The position numbers and the translations under genes were made by a program. A stretch of 64,000 nt of DNA, from NCBI GenBank assembly GCA_023055505.1, contig JALIRH010000006.1, positions 29,346,605 to 29,410,604 on the forward strand, read 5' to 3'. The notes beneath the pieces are model-generated. The model was not told the DNA's origin, made no database searches, and worked only from the letters and a program-made list of their open reading frames with translations. Positions 1 to 12,700 of this stretch are shown piece after piece (the first letter of the stretch is position 1; each line of letters opens with the position of its first letter). The DNA comes from Callipepla californica brunnescens (Eukaryota > Chordata > Aves > Galliformes > Odontophoridae).

Positions 1-1784
1 ATAAAGAGAGAGGTTTGGACTTTAACCGGGCTTTGTGAGTAAAACCTGCGTGGGTGTCTCTATTCTGCACATTTGTTCCTTGTGGTCGTTCTAATACAAA
101 AACCACCTGGAACAAAACCTTTGGAGAGGGGACGCGAAATTCTTGGGCAAATCAATTACTTCTGCCTCCAGAGGGATCTTTTAATCGGGCGAATCTCGAA
201 TGCAAAAATACAAATTCGTATTGCTAATGTACAGGCTCTGAGGATGGGGAGAGGAAAGAAGGGGGCAAAACCGCCTGTCTTTTTCTTTCTTCGGGGTGGG
301 AGGGGGAAGAAAAGACGAATTCCTTCCCTTCGGACATTTTCAGAAATGTAGTCCTGGTGCTAAGCCTCACAAGCCGAGTTCAGCGCCTGTACCGTTACCT
401 TTTGTTTGATCTATTGCACTTATCTGAGGGGTGGGGGACTTTTGGATTCTATATATTCCCTAATTGGTAACGAGCGATGCCTTGCGACGGTGCCAAAATG
501 CCCTCTTCGACCACAAAACAATAACGCTGTCGTTGGTCTGCGCCGGGTGACAATCGGGTTTCGATGAAAAATATCGGAACAAACAACCCTTCCTTCCACG
601 GTTACACGTCTGCGTCCGCAACGCGCCGCATGGTGCGGATATATCCTCAATCCCTTTCTCTGCCCGAGCACTCCTTATCTACTTATTCAGAAAAGCTTTA
701 TAGATTGGCGGCTGCGTGGCAATGTTTCGGCATCAGGCATGGGTGGCTCTAGGAGCAAGATAAAGCCCAAAGATTAATAATATTTCAGCGTGCGACCAAA
801 ATGGCGACATTTTTTCTTTGCTCTGGAAGATACAGATGGCAAACAGCGTGCGCGATTATCTACACGGCATAGGGATACGTCTCTATAAACGCGCACGGGG
901 ATATTTTACCCAGTCTATTAAGGTCCGCTTTGATTTATCTTCCAAGTTTCAGTCTACAAATTATGGACATTTGGCCTGGAAGGAAGAAACATGGCATTTA
1001 AACACGGCGATGAGGTTCTTGCCTTCCGCTCGGACCGACTCGGCCCGGAGTCCCCCGCGGGTGCCCGCTCACCCCCGCGTGTCACAGCCCCGCAACACAC
1101 GCACACGCACGCACACGGGCGCGCGGGGGGGCGGGAGGTATGGGGGGAGGGGGGGCGAGTAAAGGCAGCACGGGGCTCCCCTCCCCCACAGCCTCAGGCT
1201 GCAGACAAGGGGAGGAGGCTTGGCCAACAGGAAACGGCCCCAGATTGAAATCCAGAATGATAATCATCATAATAAAAATAAAAGGAAGACAAGAGAGAAC
1301 CCACTCCTCTAAAGAAAACGGGCAAAACGGCAATGGTGATGGAGAGGTGCCCAGAAGCAACTGTGCCCGACACCCACCCCACAGCCGCGGTTGGGGTCTG
1401 GGGCCGCCGCCTGGCTCTCCTCCGACCCCATTCGGGGAGCTAGGGCACCACGCGGCCCCTCCGCACCCCACCGCACCGCACAGCACCTAGCCGGGCCTCA
1501 GCCACCGCGCTCGCTCTCGCGCACACGCTCGTGCACGTACACGGCGCACCCCCCCGCGCGCACACCCGCGGTCCGCGCCCCCCGCCCTCCGCACCGGGCA
1601 TGGGGGAGGCGGCAGGGAAACCCAATGGGAAAAAAAAGAATAACGAATCCCCCTCTCTATCTCTAAAATGCCGAAAAGGCGCTGCAGAGGCGTGTGGTGG
1701 GAGAGCAGAGCCCCGTGTGGGCTCCAGGCGAGTCCATAGACTCCCCACGTCACGAAGGGCTCTCCCTTCCTCGCACTGCAAATA
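1..1784. other. HOXA2-HOXA3 intergenic region (5' side of HOXA2)
   Basis: No homeobox or other supportable coding exon is visible here. By cluster order HOXA2 lies off the left edge, so this DNA is upstream of HOXA2 and downstream of HOXA3. Positions 1-1000 are mixed or AT-rich with conserved-looking blocks, including two Krox20-type sites (294-437), a YY1-like AAAATGGCGAC near 799-809 and a PBX-HOX type TGATTTAT at 931-938. Positions 1010-1620 are CpG- and C-rich with short CA-type repeats. In mouse, the hindbrain and neural-crest enhancers of Hoxa2 lie in the equivalent interval, so enhancer content is likely but unproven. Confidence 0.7.
294..437 (+). promoter_or_regulatory. Pair of Krox20/EGR-type sites upstream of HOXA2
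   Basis: Two matches to the EGR/Krox20 consensus GNGTGGGNG are seen: GGGTGGGAG at 294-302 and GGGTGGGGG at 429-437, both on the plus strand and about 130 bp apart. The Hoxa2 rhombomere 3/5 enhancer of mammals and chick is known to depend on Krox20 sites upstream of the gene, and this position fits. G-rich DNA produces such matches by chance, so the assignment is an inference from position and pairing. Confidence 0.4.
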
Positions 1785-2727
1785 ACATGGCCTTAACTCT
1801 TTATTATTCAGAATAAAAACTTTATTTTTTTTTTTTTTCAGAACGTGAGCAGCAAGGAATGTATAACTTTCAACACAAATCTAAGCCTTTCAGCTTCACA
1901 CGCCTTCTTTCCCCCTGTCTGGATGTTACAGGTATCAATTATTCAAGCTGTGATCTTTTTTTTTTATTTTTTTCCCAGATTTTATTGCATCGTCATCATC
2001 ACAGTTATCATCATTTTAATAAAGGAGTTATAGTTCCCTTTCAAATGATATTTCCTACGCGTGCCGATATGCCATCTAACACATGGCCAGGTAAATACCT
2101 CCTGAATACTCAGGGTACAGATTTTTTATATATATATAAATATGAACAAATGGGGATAAATAAAATTTTAAACACTTAGATTATTCAATGTTTGCAAAAA
2201 AAAAAAATATATAAATAAATCTGAATGTTCACCAGCATACACACATTGAAAGACTTACACGTATTAATAACTGTCCAGGGAATCCCTGTCCAAGCGCTTC
2301 TGATGTCTTTCTCGCTATTTAAAAGAAGTGCAATAAAAAAATTGCTTCCCCGTGGGATCAATCATGTACGAACAAATTCACATTTAAGAATTCCTTTTAT
2401 AGAAAATTTGTTCATATACCCTGTTTTGATAAAAGTGTAGAAGGTAAAGTATAAAGCCTCTGTATACTCCCAAAGTGAGACACGAGGCTGCAGTTCAAGA
2501 AGATAAATATCCACTAGTGAAACTATAGAGCAATTCAAGCAACGAATATTGCTACGTCACATAAACTAGAAAACGCTTTTACCAAAGAAAAGGAAACAAA
2601 CTAAAATGAGCAAAAGAAAGAAGAAAGAGAGGGGAGGAGGGCACACGGCGGGGAGCAGAGAGAGAGAGGAAGGGACGAGTACTTTAAAACGTTGGGGCTT
2701 TGCGTTCCACCTAGTGACTCCTGGCTC
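1785..2727 (-). other. HOXA3: HOXA3 3' untranslated region
   Basis: AT-rich sequence follows the HOXA3 stop codon on the minus strand. Two AATAAA signals (read as TTTATT on the plus strand at 1821-1826 and 1800-1805) mark the probable cleavage region near 1785-1800, giving a UTR of about 0.94 kb. It contains a complete miR-10 seed match at 2417-2424. The exact end is inferred from the poly(A) signals. Confidence 0.6.
2417..2424 (-). promoter_or_regulatory. miR-10 target site in HOXA3 3'UTR
   Basis: The plus strand reads TACCCTGT, identical to bases 1-8 of miR-10, so the HOXA3 mRNA carries ACAGGGTA, an 8-mer seed site. miR-10 genes sit upstream of group-4 Hox genes in the B and D clusters, and HOXA3 is an established miR-10 target in mammals. 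The match is seen directly; function here is inferred. Confidence 0.65.
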
Positions 2728-5386
2728 CTACAGATGGGTGAGTTTGGGCGCTTCCTGAATTCTTCCCTGAGAAGGATGGTGAGCAGTAAGGTCTGTGTAT
2801 GTTGGGTGCGGGTCGCAAGGTCCGTGGTGGTGATTGTTGCCCATCGGCCCAGCCCCGCTGTAGTCCATATTGGCAGAGGGAGGATGAGAGAGATGAGTTA
2901 GACCAAAGATGGAAGGCCCGGAATTGGTCATGGTCTCCACGTAGTTGCCCCCTACGTAGACGGGGCTTCCCTGTATATGTGGATTCCCATAACCGTTGCC
3001 TTGAAGAGGATGAGTATCGTATTCAGGTGTCACAGCTGCTGTCCCCGTGTATCTCTTTTGAGGAGGTGGGCAATTATTAAGAGGAGCGGTATACGATGCA
3101 GGGATGCCGTAGGTGTTTTGATGAGGCTTATTAAATGGCGGAGGCGATTGGGGCTCATAGGGGACACTGTTTACTAAAGAATGCATAGAGTTTAGGTATC
3201 CCCCAGCAGCTGGAGGGACGGGGCTTCTGCTTGGGGACTGTCCTCCTGAAGAGGTCATCATGCCCTTGCCCTTTTGATCCTTTTTGTATTTCATTCTGCG
3301 GTTCTGAAACCAGATTTTTATCTGTCTTTCTGTGAGATTGAGCAAATTGGCCATCTCAACCCTTCGTGGCCTGCAAAGGTATCTATTGAAGTGGAACTCC
3401 TTTTCCAGTTCTACCAGCTGGGCACTTGTGTAAGCCGTACGGGCTCGCTTAGAGGATGCTTGCCCTGGGGGGCTCTTATCACCAGCACAGCTCTCACCTA
3501 TGTAAATCACACAAAGAACACAATCAGATGATGAACCTAGACATGGCAACTGGAGACAGTGCCCAACGATGTCAGCACCTGTCCAGCTCTTGGGCATGAG
3601 ATGCCCACATGTGCAGAGAGTAACCCCAGCACAAGCTCAGCCACATCATGCTCCAAGCCCCAGTAGTCTTCCTTTTCCTCACTGGTACCAGTGTGTGGCT
3701 ATACTTGCCCCAATAAAGAATGACACCACGCAACACACCTTGAGCTTTGCATAAAGGAATAAGAAAGGTTCACGGAAATAAGGCAGGTTTTAGAAACTCA
3801 AAAGGTGAACCTATTTCTCCACATCCATATCAGGCTCAGGCCCTTTGAGAACAACTTGCTCTCTACAACCATAGAGATCCATGGCCCCTTCTTCTGATAC
3901 CCCTATTGTACATGTATCAGCTATAGATGTCTGAAGGTCAGGTATCTACACATAATGTTGTAACATATAGAACTGGCAGTGTAGTGCTTCTCGCACATCT
4001 AACATAAACATATGGTAGTGATTGGGAAGTATAATGCACATCAGAAGAGCATATGGCGTCTGTGTCTGTGTACAGGCATACAGGCATATTTAACTGTTAT
4101 TGCTTTTTAATAAAATAAATACACTCTGTGGAAGTCTGTAAACAGCAATATTATCAGAACTTTAAAAGTACACTGGCAGAGACCTTTGCTAAAGATGTGG
4201 ACCCTATTTCCAAGGCACATTTAAGAGAAAAAGGAAGAGATAAACATAAACACAACTCCTGAGCACTGGAGCTAGCGCTGGTGTTACTGATTTGGATTTC
4301 CTTGAGTACTAAAAGTGTTAATGTACACTGCCATCCCTCAAATAATATTTTATGGGCTTAAGCTTATGGCACTTCAGAAGATTTTTGTTTACCAGTCTTG
4401 TAACTTTGCCAATCAGCCTGTAAAAGTAGGAAGAGTTTCTGACTGCAACTCGGGGCATTGATCCCGACTGCACGTGATTATGAGCTATTTTATTCACGTT
4501 ACACTTCGGCAGAGATAGGTCACTGTCTTATTAATCTAGTAGCACTGTGCCAACAAAGTACTCGGGACAGGCCCCTGGCTCGAGGCCTGGGTTGCTTGAC
4601 ACTGACATGATTTACTGGATGGGGGATTACCTATGAAACGTGATAGATGCAGGAGGGCACAAGCAAGGAAACCAAATCACATTGGATCCATCATGCAAGG
4701 TTGGGAAAGATCCCAGAGGGTCTTATTGTCACTGAGGTCTCATTGCAAGCCAGTAAGCCCACTGGCAACTGTTACGGGATGTTTCCCTTTAGTTTTGCCC
4801 CCTTTTTGTACAAGGGAGTAAAACAAACCCCCAACCCTCCCTTCCCTCCCAGAAGCAAAGGTGCCCAGGGCTGCCCCCTCCCCGCAGGACACATGAGGGA
4901 AACATGTTCCATACCTGAACTGGAACTGCTGTTTTTCTGCTTTGTGTTTTGCCGAGACTCTTTCATCCACGGGAATATCTGTTTGGACACGGTGGGCGAG
5001 TTAAGAGCCGGGCTCTTAGTGGGGTTGGCCGGGGCAGGATTGCTGCTGGCATTTTGAGATGGTGAGGCTGAGGACGGAGGTGGAGGCTGTGCCTGCGGGG
5101 CTGGAGGTGGCTGCGGCTGGGCCTGGGGATCAGCGAGGCTCGGGGGCTGCAGAGGCTGGCTGGGGAGGGTCCTCATGCAACTCTCACTGATGTCATTGGC
5201 CTTGTGGTGGGACACGGTGCTGCCAGGGGACTGAAGGGAGCACGCAGGGCGGTGGTACTCAGTTTCCACAAGTGACGAAGACGGAGGATATTGCTGCTGA
5301 CTCGCATTATAAGTGAAACCATTTGCTCCTTGGTAGGGGTAGGCACCATAGATTGCAGAGCTGTCGTAGTAGGTCGCTTTTTGCAT
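2728..5386 (-). CDS. HOXA3: Homeobox protein HOXA3 (two exons)
   Basis: Exon 1 is 5386-4915 and exon 2 is 3497-2728, giving 413 residues. The 1,417-bp intron (4914-3498) has GT at 4914-4913 and AG at 3499-3498, is phase 1, and splits a glycine codon. The start is the ATG at 5386-5384; an in-frame TAA lies seven codons upstream (5407-5405). The hexapeptide IFPWM (residues 137-141) binds PBX cofactors. The homeodomain spans about 173-232 with the recognition-helix WFQNRR and Asn51. A proline- and serine-rich linker lies between, and the long C-terminal tail ends in the paralogue-3 signature QEAPKLTHL. The protein is a nuclear DNA-binding transcription factor patterning hindbrain rhombomeres 5-6 and pharyngeal arch derivatives. 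Identification is near certain: exon 1, homeodomain and tail all read as HOXA3. Neighbouring promoter elements are given separately. Confidence 0.98.
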
Positions 5387-5520
5387 TTCGTTGTTTCCCA
5401 ATATTTATTTCACAAACTGACAGGGTCTTGACACCCTCGGAGAATAACATTGGCACCCCTCTGTCACGTGGCGCTGCTCCTCCAATGGCCGCTCCGGGCA
5501 GACCTGGGGTGTGGGGAGAG
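5387..5520 (-). promoter_or_regulatory. HOXA3 proximal promoter/leader with CACGTG and CCAAT
   Basis: CACGTG lies at 5465-5470, 79 bp before the HOXA3 ATG, in the context GTCACGTGGCG. A CCAAT box lies at 5482-5486. The same 11-base E-box context occurs upstream of HOXA9. USF plus NF-Y control of a Hox promoter is known for Hoxb4; that it applies here is inference. The transcription start is not determinable from the sequence. HOXA3 in mammals also has distal upstream leader exons that could not be located here. Confidence 0.5.
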
Positions 5521-8500
5521 CAGAGCAGGGTGAAGAAATGGTGCAAATCCATCTTACTTTCAATAGCTAAGTGACATGAAAGCCATAAAAGAAAAAGTGG
5601 TCAGCAATATTTAGCAGCATGACTTGGCCTCAGGCACAGAGCATTTCGATGTAAAAGCTGCCTGGATTTACTGGCAGCTACAAATACGTGTTTTGCTGCA
5701 CTGGGATAGGGTCTTTCTAAGGCTTTTCCTTTCTTTCTCCTTAAGAAACAGGGCAGGGCACCACACGGCAAAGGGGTCGGTCGTTTATCACCGCGAGGCT
5801 GTTTTAATACCAGTCTCTGTGATAAGGGTGATCTAGGAATCACTAATGCAAAGGGGCTGGGCTATTCCTCCGCTCCAGCTCCACAACTAAACCCTCCCCT
5901 GTAGCCGGCGTCTTTTTATTTTTAGCCTTTCTCTCCAGGTTACGGCTCTCCTTCCGACTTCAAAGAAATACATGAGATTGTTCCTGTCTACGTGTGGCAG
6001 GGGGCAGGAACGGGGTGGAAAGGTTTTGCAGCCAGAGGTATTTACACACGAAGATTCCGAGTGACGGATTTTGGCTTGTCTATGAAACACTCGATAGGAA
6101 AATAAACAAAGCCGGTGCTTTCTCCCCTCCGTGCTCGCACATCGCCTCCAGCCGCCCGGGTCAAGCACCCTGGCACCAGTGGTTCCTGCCCGGGCTAGCC
6201 CCGCAGCGGCTCCTGCTCGACTCTGGAGTGATACCGGGACCACCCCGCCACCCCACACCCCTTCAATACCGCATTGCCACAACCCCTCGGTGTCTTCCCC
6301 CCTCCCCTGCGAGCGGCTCTGGAGCTCCCGCTGGACCCAGCCCGGCTCGGAGCCCTTTCAGCAAGGCCAGAAGGGGCAAGCTGGGTGCTTCTGCTGTTGT
6401 TTTTTAGCAGTTACTTCAAGACACTAACTTTTCGTGGAATCAGCCAGATTCTGCCTGTTAAAACATGATGGATTGGAGAGAAAAAAAAAAAAAAAGACAA
6501 GAAAAGAGAAAGAAAGAAAGAAAGAAAAAAAAACAAAAAAAAACAACCAACAAAACACCAGGAACCTGAAAAACCAGCGTTCATCTCCATGACCACGGCT
6601 TGAACTTTCCTTCCAACTTAGCGATAATAGGTTCTGTCTTGGAAGCTGCTATGTAATTTGATGTATGAGGGTCACTTGGCTGGGGAGAGGGTGGACACCG
6701 ACCCAGAGAATGCTGCTCCTGCCCGGGCGAATCCCTTTCTCTCCCCTCTCTTTCTGCTCTCTCCGTCCTTCTGTTCTCTGTTGTTTTTTGTTTTTGTTTT
6801 TGTTTTTGTTTGTTTTTTTCAAATTAAATTCTCCTGCTACCTGAAAATAACCGGCCAAAGAATGGCCCGCGCTAACGGGAGAGGAGACCAGTGCTCCATC
6901 TCCCATCCAGCAGCTCATCCCACACGCACATATATTGTTCTCAGAAATCACAACGAAGTGCTCGCCGACCCTTCTCCCCTTGCTGACCAAACAGCTCCGT
7001 CCTTTCGGGCCAGGGCAGCTCTGATCTCTTCGCCACTTCCCCCGCGCTTGAGCAGCTGGCTATTTTCCCCAAAAACATCTAACGACGACAAATGCTTAGG
7101 GGCGAAATGTCTTAGGCAACACATGCACCAAATGATCTCATTCTGCGCCTTTCAAGTTATACAAGTTCTTAGAAAACAGCCTTTCCTTTGTTACATCCCA
7201 ACCAAATGAAGGTAGCGCACCTACAGCAGGGCGGCAGCCCCATTAGTGCACTCATCAACCTCTCCGGCTGTTATTAAGCCAATAAGACAATCAAGATCTA
7301 AGGCGCAGACACCGTATCCAGCTCCTCGCCTCTCTTTCCTAACGATATTTGGGCCTGGTGTGATTTTTCTCAATTCCTTTCCTTCAGAAAGAGGGAAAGT
7401 AGGCACCGCAATAACAGGAAGGGAACAACCCAGCCTTTTCCAAAGGGCACCCTCCTTTCATGCTGTCCACACCAAACGTTTCTCCTTCCCCGGGCTCTCC
7501 CAGTTTTGCCGGGTGCCGTCGGCGGGCAGAGCGGCGGCCGCGCGATGTTCCGCGCAAAGCTGCGCGCCCGCGGCTCCAACAATGGGCGGCTGCGCCTAGA
7601 AGGCAAAATATTAATGAAAATTCGGCCGCCCGCCAGCAGAGGAAAATCGGCCCCCGCCTTTGGCTGCGGGAGTTAATCACTTCCTAAAAGTTAGGGTAAC
7701 CTGAGCAGCGCACGGCCATTACTCGCGAAAACAGCACTAGCGGGATTTATTAGAGACAAGGAGCGGATAATAGCGGCGCCCTAACGGGAGCTGGAGGAGG
7801 GGAGGGCGGAAGGAGGGTTTGCCACCCAAACTGGAGCCCGCGATGGGAAGAGCGCTCCTCGCCCCCACCGAAGACAAAAGGCCAAAACAACTGGGCCCCC
7901 AAATTTGCCAGCGACAAATTTAAGCGAGTCCATCCATCCCTATTTGCGCAGTACACCTCTCAGCCCTTTTCCAGACTCTCCCCCCGCCAGACAGCCCGGA
8001 GACAGCAGATGAAAGCTGCCTCCCCCAGGCATGTCCCCCTCTCCTCCCCGCTCCTCGGCTCCGCTCTCCCCTACCTCCCCCTTCCCCATCCCTAAATACA
8101 CCGCATCTTCCCCCTGTAGCTCCCGGTCGAGCCCCAAACTCTGACTCCGGGACGCAAAAACCAGCAGCCCCCCAGAAAGATTTTCTGAAAGATAAAGACA
8201 AAGTTGAGAAGAGGTGAGGGGGGTGGGGGGAGAGGAGAGAGAGCTGCCTGAACACGAAGTGTAAGGGTATCAGTCACTGCCTGGAAGGAAGCCCCAGCTT
8301 GTGAACTCTTCTTGAACCGACATTTAAGTCTACGGTCATAAATCACTGGGACATAAACTCCGCCATTCACGACTGATAGCAGCGTATTTGTGGCCTGCTT
8401 ACCTTAACTTCTGACGACTGAGGCGGAAGCCAGCATGGTTTTTTCCCCCCTCCCTCTTTATTTTTTTTTTTTTTTTTTTTTTTTTAGGAGCCTCGGCGAC

Positions 8501-9540
8501 ACAGCCCGGGGAGTAGAGATTGATCTGCCCCGGCCGAGTCCCTGCGGCTGCGGGATGGGCACCGTCTCAGCTCCTCCGCGCCAGCCGGGAGGGGCGAGCC
8601 CTGCCCCGTTCGGGATGGGGACGGCTGCTCCCGACCCCCGCCTCCCCGGCTCCCTCCCGCTCCGCGCTGCCCACCCTGCTCCTGTCCCTGTCCCCCTGCG
8701 CAGAGCACGGAGGACGGGGACGTTTCCCAGGGCCGCTCCCCGCGCCTGGAGGGGATGGGAAGGAGGGGAAGGAAAAGAGAAAGGGGGCAGAGGAGGGTGG
8801 GGGTGGGGGGGGGAGAAGAAAAAAAAAAAAATTATAAGGCAGGAAGAAAGAAAGGCGGCCGGCTGGGGAAGCCTGGGGGAAGGAGGGAAGGAGTGTGGCA
8901 GTGAAGGAGTGCGGCCCCCCCCTCGCCCCCCCCCCCCCCCAGCACCCGAGCGTCACCAAAGTCCAGGAAAATTATGCTAATGAAGACAAACGGCGCTCAC
9001 AAAGGGTCGCTCTCACCGGCCTCCGGGGTTCTGCGGCGGGGATGTTTGTTTTGTCCCTCTCACGAACGGGGTTTGGGGGCGGCCGCGCAATAGCCCCTCC
9101 ACCCGGAGCCCCGCTCGGCCCGGCTGGGCGCCGGGGATGGGGGGAGCGGCCCGGAGCGCCGGGTGCGGGTCCGGAGAGCCAACCAAAGCCCACCAGGATC
9201 CCCGCTCTGGGCAATGCTCGCAGAGCCACGCTGGAAATCATTAGAGTTACTAATTATTAACTCATGCATGCGTGAGCGCACACACACACAGATGTACACA
9301 CAGAACCCCCCCGCCCCCCCAAATATCCCCAGCGATCGGGACGGGCTCAGAGGCGCTTCCCCCACCACCTCCCACCCCCATGTGTCGCACAGCCGGGCCG
9401 GGTGCCCGCAGCACCGTGGGGAAGCGTGGGCTGCAGTCCCGCGTGGACGTGGCCTCCGCGCCGAGCAGACCTTCCCCTCCTCCTCCTCCTCGGGGAAACC
9501 TCTCGCCTCGTTTTTTCCCGGCTTTGGGTCGGGGTTCAAC

Positions 9541-9572
<32 letters not shown>

Positions 9573-9720
9573 TAATTTTGTGTGTGTGTGTGCAAGAGCA
9601 ACACAGCAGAGCTCGTGCAAAGCGGGCGCTCACACGAAGACTTAAAGCAAGTTGCAGCCTCGGCCCCTCGGGCTGTGGGCTCCGAGACCGAGCGGGGGCT
9701 CCGCGTAGCGCCGAGGTGTA
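5521..9720. other. HOXA3-HOXA4 intergenic, HOXA3-proximal part
   Basis: No supportable coding exon. Simple repeats occur at 6480-6545 (A-rich) and 6782-6830 (TTTTTG units). A GC- and CpG-rich stretch runs from about 7440 to 9720 and is broken by homopolymers: T at 8461-8485, C at 8926-8940, and T at 9549-9573 followed by TG repeats. Open frames here are low complexity (Pro, Gly, Arg, Lys) and occur on both strands, as expected of CpG islands. The island may contain an alternative HOXA3 promoter or an antisense transcript start, but no diagnostic signal was found. Confidence 0.55.
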
Positions 9721-12700
9721 AATTTGACGTTACTTCGTTAATTAAGGCATTAAAAATATAACCAGTCCGTTAAAAGCACGAGGGAGCCCGGCGTCATCCT
9801 AAAGCGCAAACAAAGCAAGGGGGAAGCGAGAAATAAAAAGCACTATAAGGCTGGGGTGGCCTCTTACGCATACCAATGGTTTTTGTCATTTATGGCTATG
9901 CAAGATTTATGACTTCATGCACCAAAGCTGTAAACAGAGCACTAAAACAGAAAACACTTGCTCCTTATGGCACAAGTGAGAAGGCACCACATGAAAGGGG
10001 AAGCGGGCAGCGTAGGAGGAGAGGAGAAGCAAAAATCCCGCGTATGCATTTTGCTTCAAACAACCCCGTGAATGTGGCATCGGAAGAAAAGTCTTTTTAG
10101 TCAATAATCAACCCCACACTTTCTTCTGAAACTGCTGAGCCGTCGCTGGCCCCGGTGCCCGACCGAATAGCTAGAGACACCTCCGAGCCCCGACGGAGCA
10201 CTCCGGAATAAAGAGGAGAATGTGACGGAGGGAGCACCGAGGACGAGGAAACCTGCGGACGCCGGGACCGGGCCGGGCCGGGCCGGGAGAGCTGCCGAGA
10301 GCGTGTGCCGTCCTTCCCTCGGAGGGTTTTCTAACTTCGGAGACGGATATTCTGACACCATGTCTGTATCTGAGAGTGGGGAAGGGGACGGGGGAGGGAG
10401 GCTTTGTAAAACCGGAGGGATTTGCGAGGGGCTTTAATGGTGAGAACCGAAGTAGTTCATGGGGATACCGAGGTATTTCCTCCATTCGTCTTTTCCGCCT
10501 GCAAACAGCGTTTTGCCTCTTAGCTCGTTTCCCCACGCCCCCTCTCTCCCCAAAGAGGTCATTTTAAACACGAGAAGATGATGTTTTTTTCGTAATGTGC
10601 CTTATGATGGAGGGATAAGTGTCCCACCGCACAACCCCCGCTGCTTTTATCTGCCTTTCTCTCTCAGGGGCCGAATATTTTCTTTCTGCCACATTCCGCA
10701 GAGAGCGATAGGGCTCGGAGAGGGACCTTTGGGGCTGACTCCTGACTCACGGTGGACTCTCTTTTTCCTCCCGACAAGTTCAGTTTTCGGGATCCTGCAC
10801 TGTCTTAGTTTCCGAATAAAATAGTACCCGGAAAGCGCTTTGTCACGGGATGCTTCGAATATAATTCAAGGTTGATTCGGGGGAAACTCTAAGGGTCGGA
10901 ACAGCAAGGCAGGGAGCTGCGGGACGAATTCTGCAGGTCTGTAGGGCGTTAGGAGGGTATATCAGAGAGACTGGGCAACCGAGTAAGCGCGAGCAGCCGT
11001 GGTTAATCCCAGGTTGTTCTCTATATTCCCTAACACCGGAGAATCCCCGCGAACAGTTCGCTCTTTGCTCAGCAGAGCGAGGCTATTTACCCAAGCTGCC
11101 AAGATAGCCCTCTCCTACAGAACTCTCCTTTCTTTTGCTCCGGAGCAGGACCATGTTATTTATGAGTGTTTTAACTGGGTCAATATGCATCCGAGCTGGG
11201 TCATAAATCAGAGAAAAGGCTGCCAAGTAATGGAGCCGCAATTAAAGCTTACGTTTTATTTTTGAGGTGCGTTTTGGCCCATTTCAAAGCATGGCAAAGC
11301 TAACCTTGGCTTTTGGACACGCTCCTGAGCGGAGCAGCTCTTCTGCCCCTCTTGAGAGGGACACAGGGTTTGGTTCAGCACGACAAGAGGGGAAATCGTA
11401 GTTGTTTGGGTCAGTTCTGTTCTGAGAGAGACTTACGGAGCGAGAAGGCGAGAAAACAGCGCTAACGTCTCTGCCCCCGAGGTTTCCGCAGAACGGCCGC
11501 CAATAGGTTCACGTGGAAAAAACCTTTTTTTTTGCTGTTTGTTTTCAACTCGTTTTGTATCTCGTCCTTCGCTTTTCTGTCTCTTTCCCTCTTTCTGACC
11601 CCTAGAAGAAGTGTCACGGAAGCACCGGGAACCGGGGACAAATTGGTACCGCAGAAATAGGCGCTGACCAAATTGGAGGATAGAGCCTCGGAGCTGTGAC
11701 CTTTCCCAAAGCGAAGACCCGCCGGGGCAGTGTCACTTTATGTAACATTTTGCCCTCCTGTTTGAGTTCATCCCTTATAATGTGACTACACAGACATATT
11801 TATACACACTATAAATATGCACATACTCACGCATACGGTACGTACGTATTTATAGAATAGAGCATATGGATATGAATTTATGGTACGCTCTCCTAGAAGC
11901 TAATTTCCACTCTTATCCCTGTTATTCTCGCTTTCCAGAGGAAAACAAAACCAAAACGCAAACAAGATCAAATTCAATAAAACCCCACCGCTCTTCCAAG
12001 GCTGCTTATTGCTGGAAGACGCGGTTGGCTCTTGGCTCAGCTCCTCCTCACCGAGGAGAAGCGGAGAGGAGCCCCGGCTCATTCGGGAAGGGGAACCCTC
12101 TCTACAGAGCTGAGCGCCCGTGCAGCCCTCCGCTCCCGGCAAGCAAAGCACCACCGAACCATCATAAATAAAATGGCAGCACAATCGCATACTCATCGAT
12201 TTCCAGCGCGGTATCGGCCGAACAAACGTGCAATAAAACAACCCCCGCCGCAAACCCGAGCGCGACCCCAGCCCGGGAGCATCCCCCCGTCCCCCCCCTC
12301 CCCCTTTCCCACCCAAGCCCCGATCCTCGCAAATACATAAGTAAACAAGTGCAAAGACAGAAAAAGAAAGAAAGAAAGAAAGGGAAAAAAAAAAAAAAAA
12401 GAGAGATGTATTTAAATTAAAAAAAAATAAAAATAATCATAATGATCAAAATGCCACAGAACGCTAAAAGGAGGCTTCCCGTCTCCCGCCGGCCATAAAT
12501 AACGATAAGATGGCAATCGGGGGGCCGGAGCGGAGGCAGCTGGCCATCAGCAGCAGTGTGGGATCTCTATGGAGAAAAATAAATAAAGCAGCTCCGCTCG
12601 CTGCGAGGGGAGAGCGGAATATTTACCGCAGCAAATTGAAACAAAGGGGGAAGCAGCCTGGCCCCGGTGCACACACACGCACGCACACACACGCACTCAC

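Noticed and set aside
5387..5401. Five-codon upstream extension of HOXA3 from a TTG
   Set aside because: Not an ATG, an in-frame stop lies just above it, and the conserved HOXA3 N-terminus begins at the ATG at 5386.
8435..8980. 181-codon plus-strand open frame in a CpG island
   Set aside because: Low-complexity Pro/Gly/Arg/Lys composition with homopolymer runs and overlapping frames on both strands; no family resemblance.
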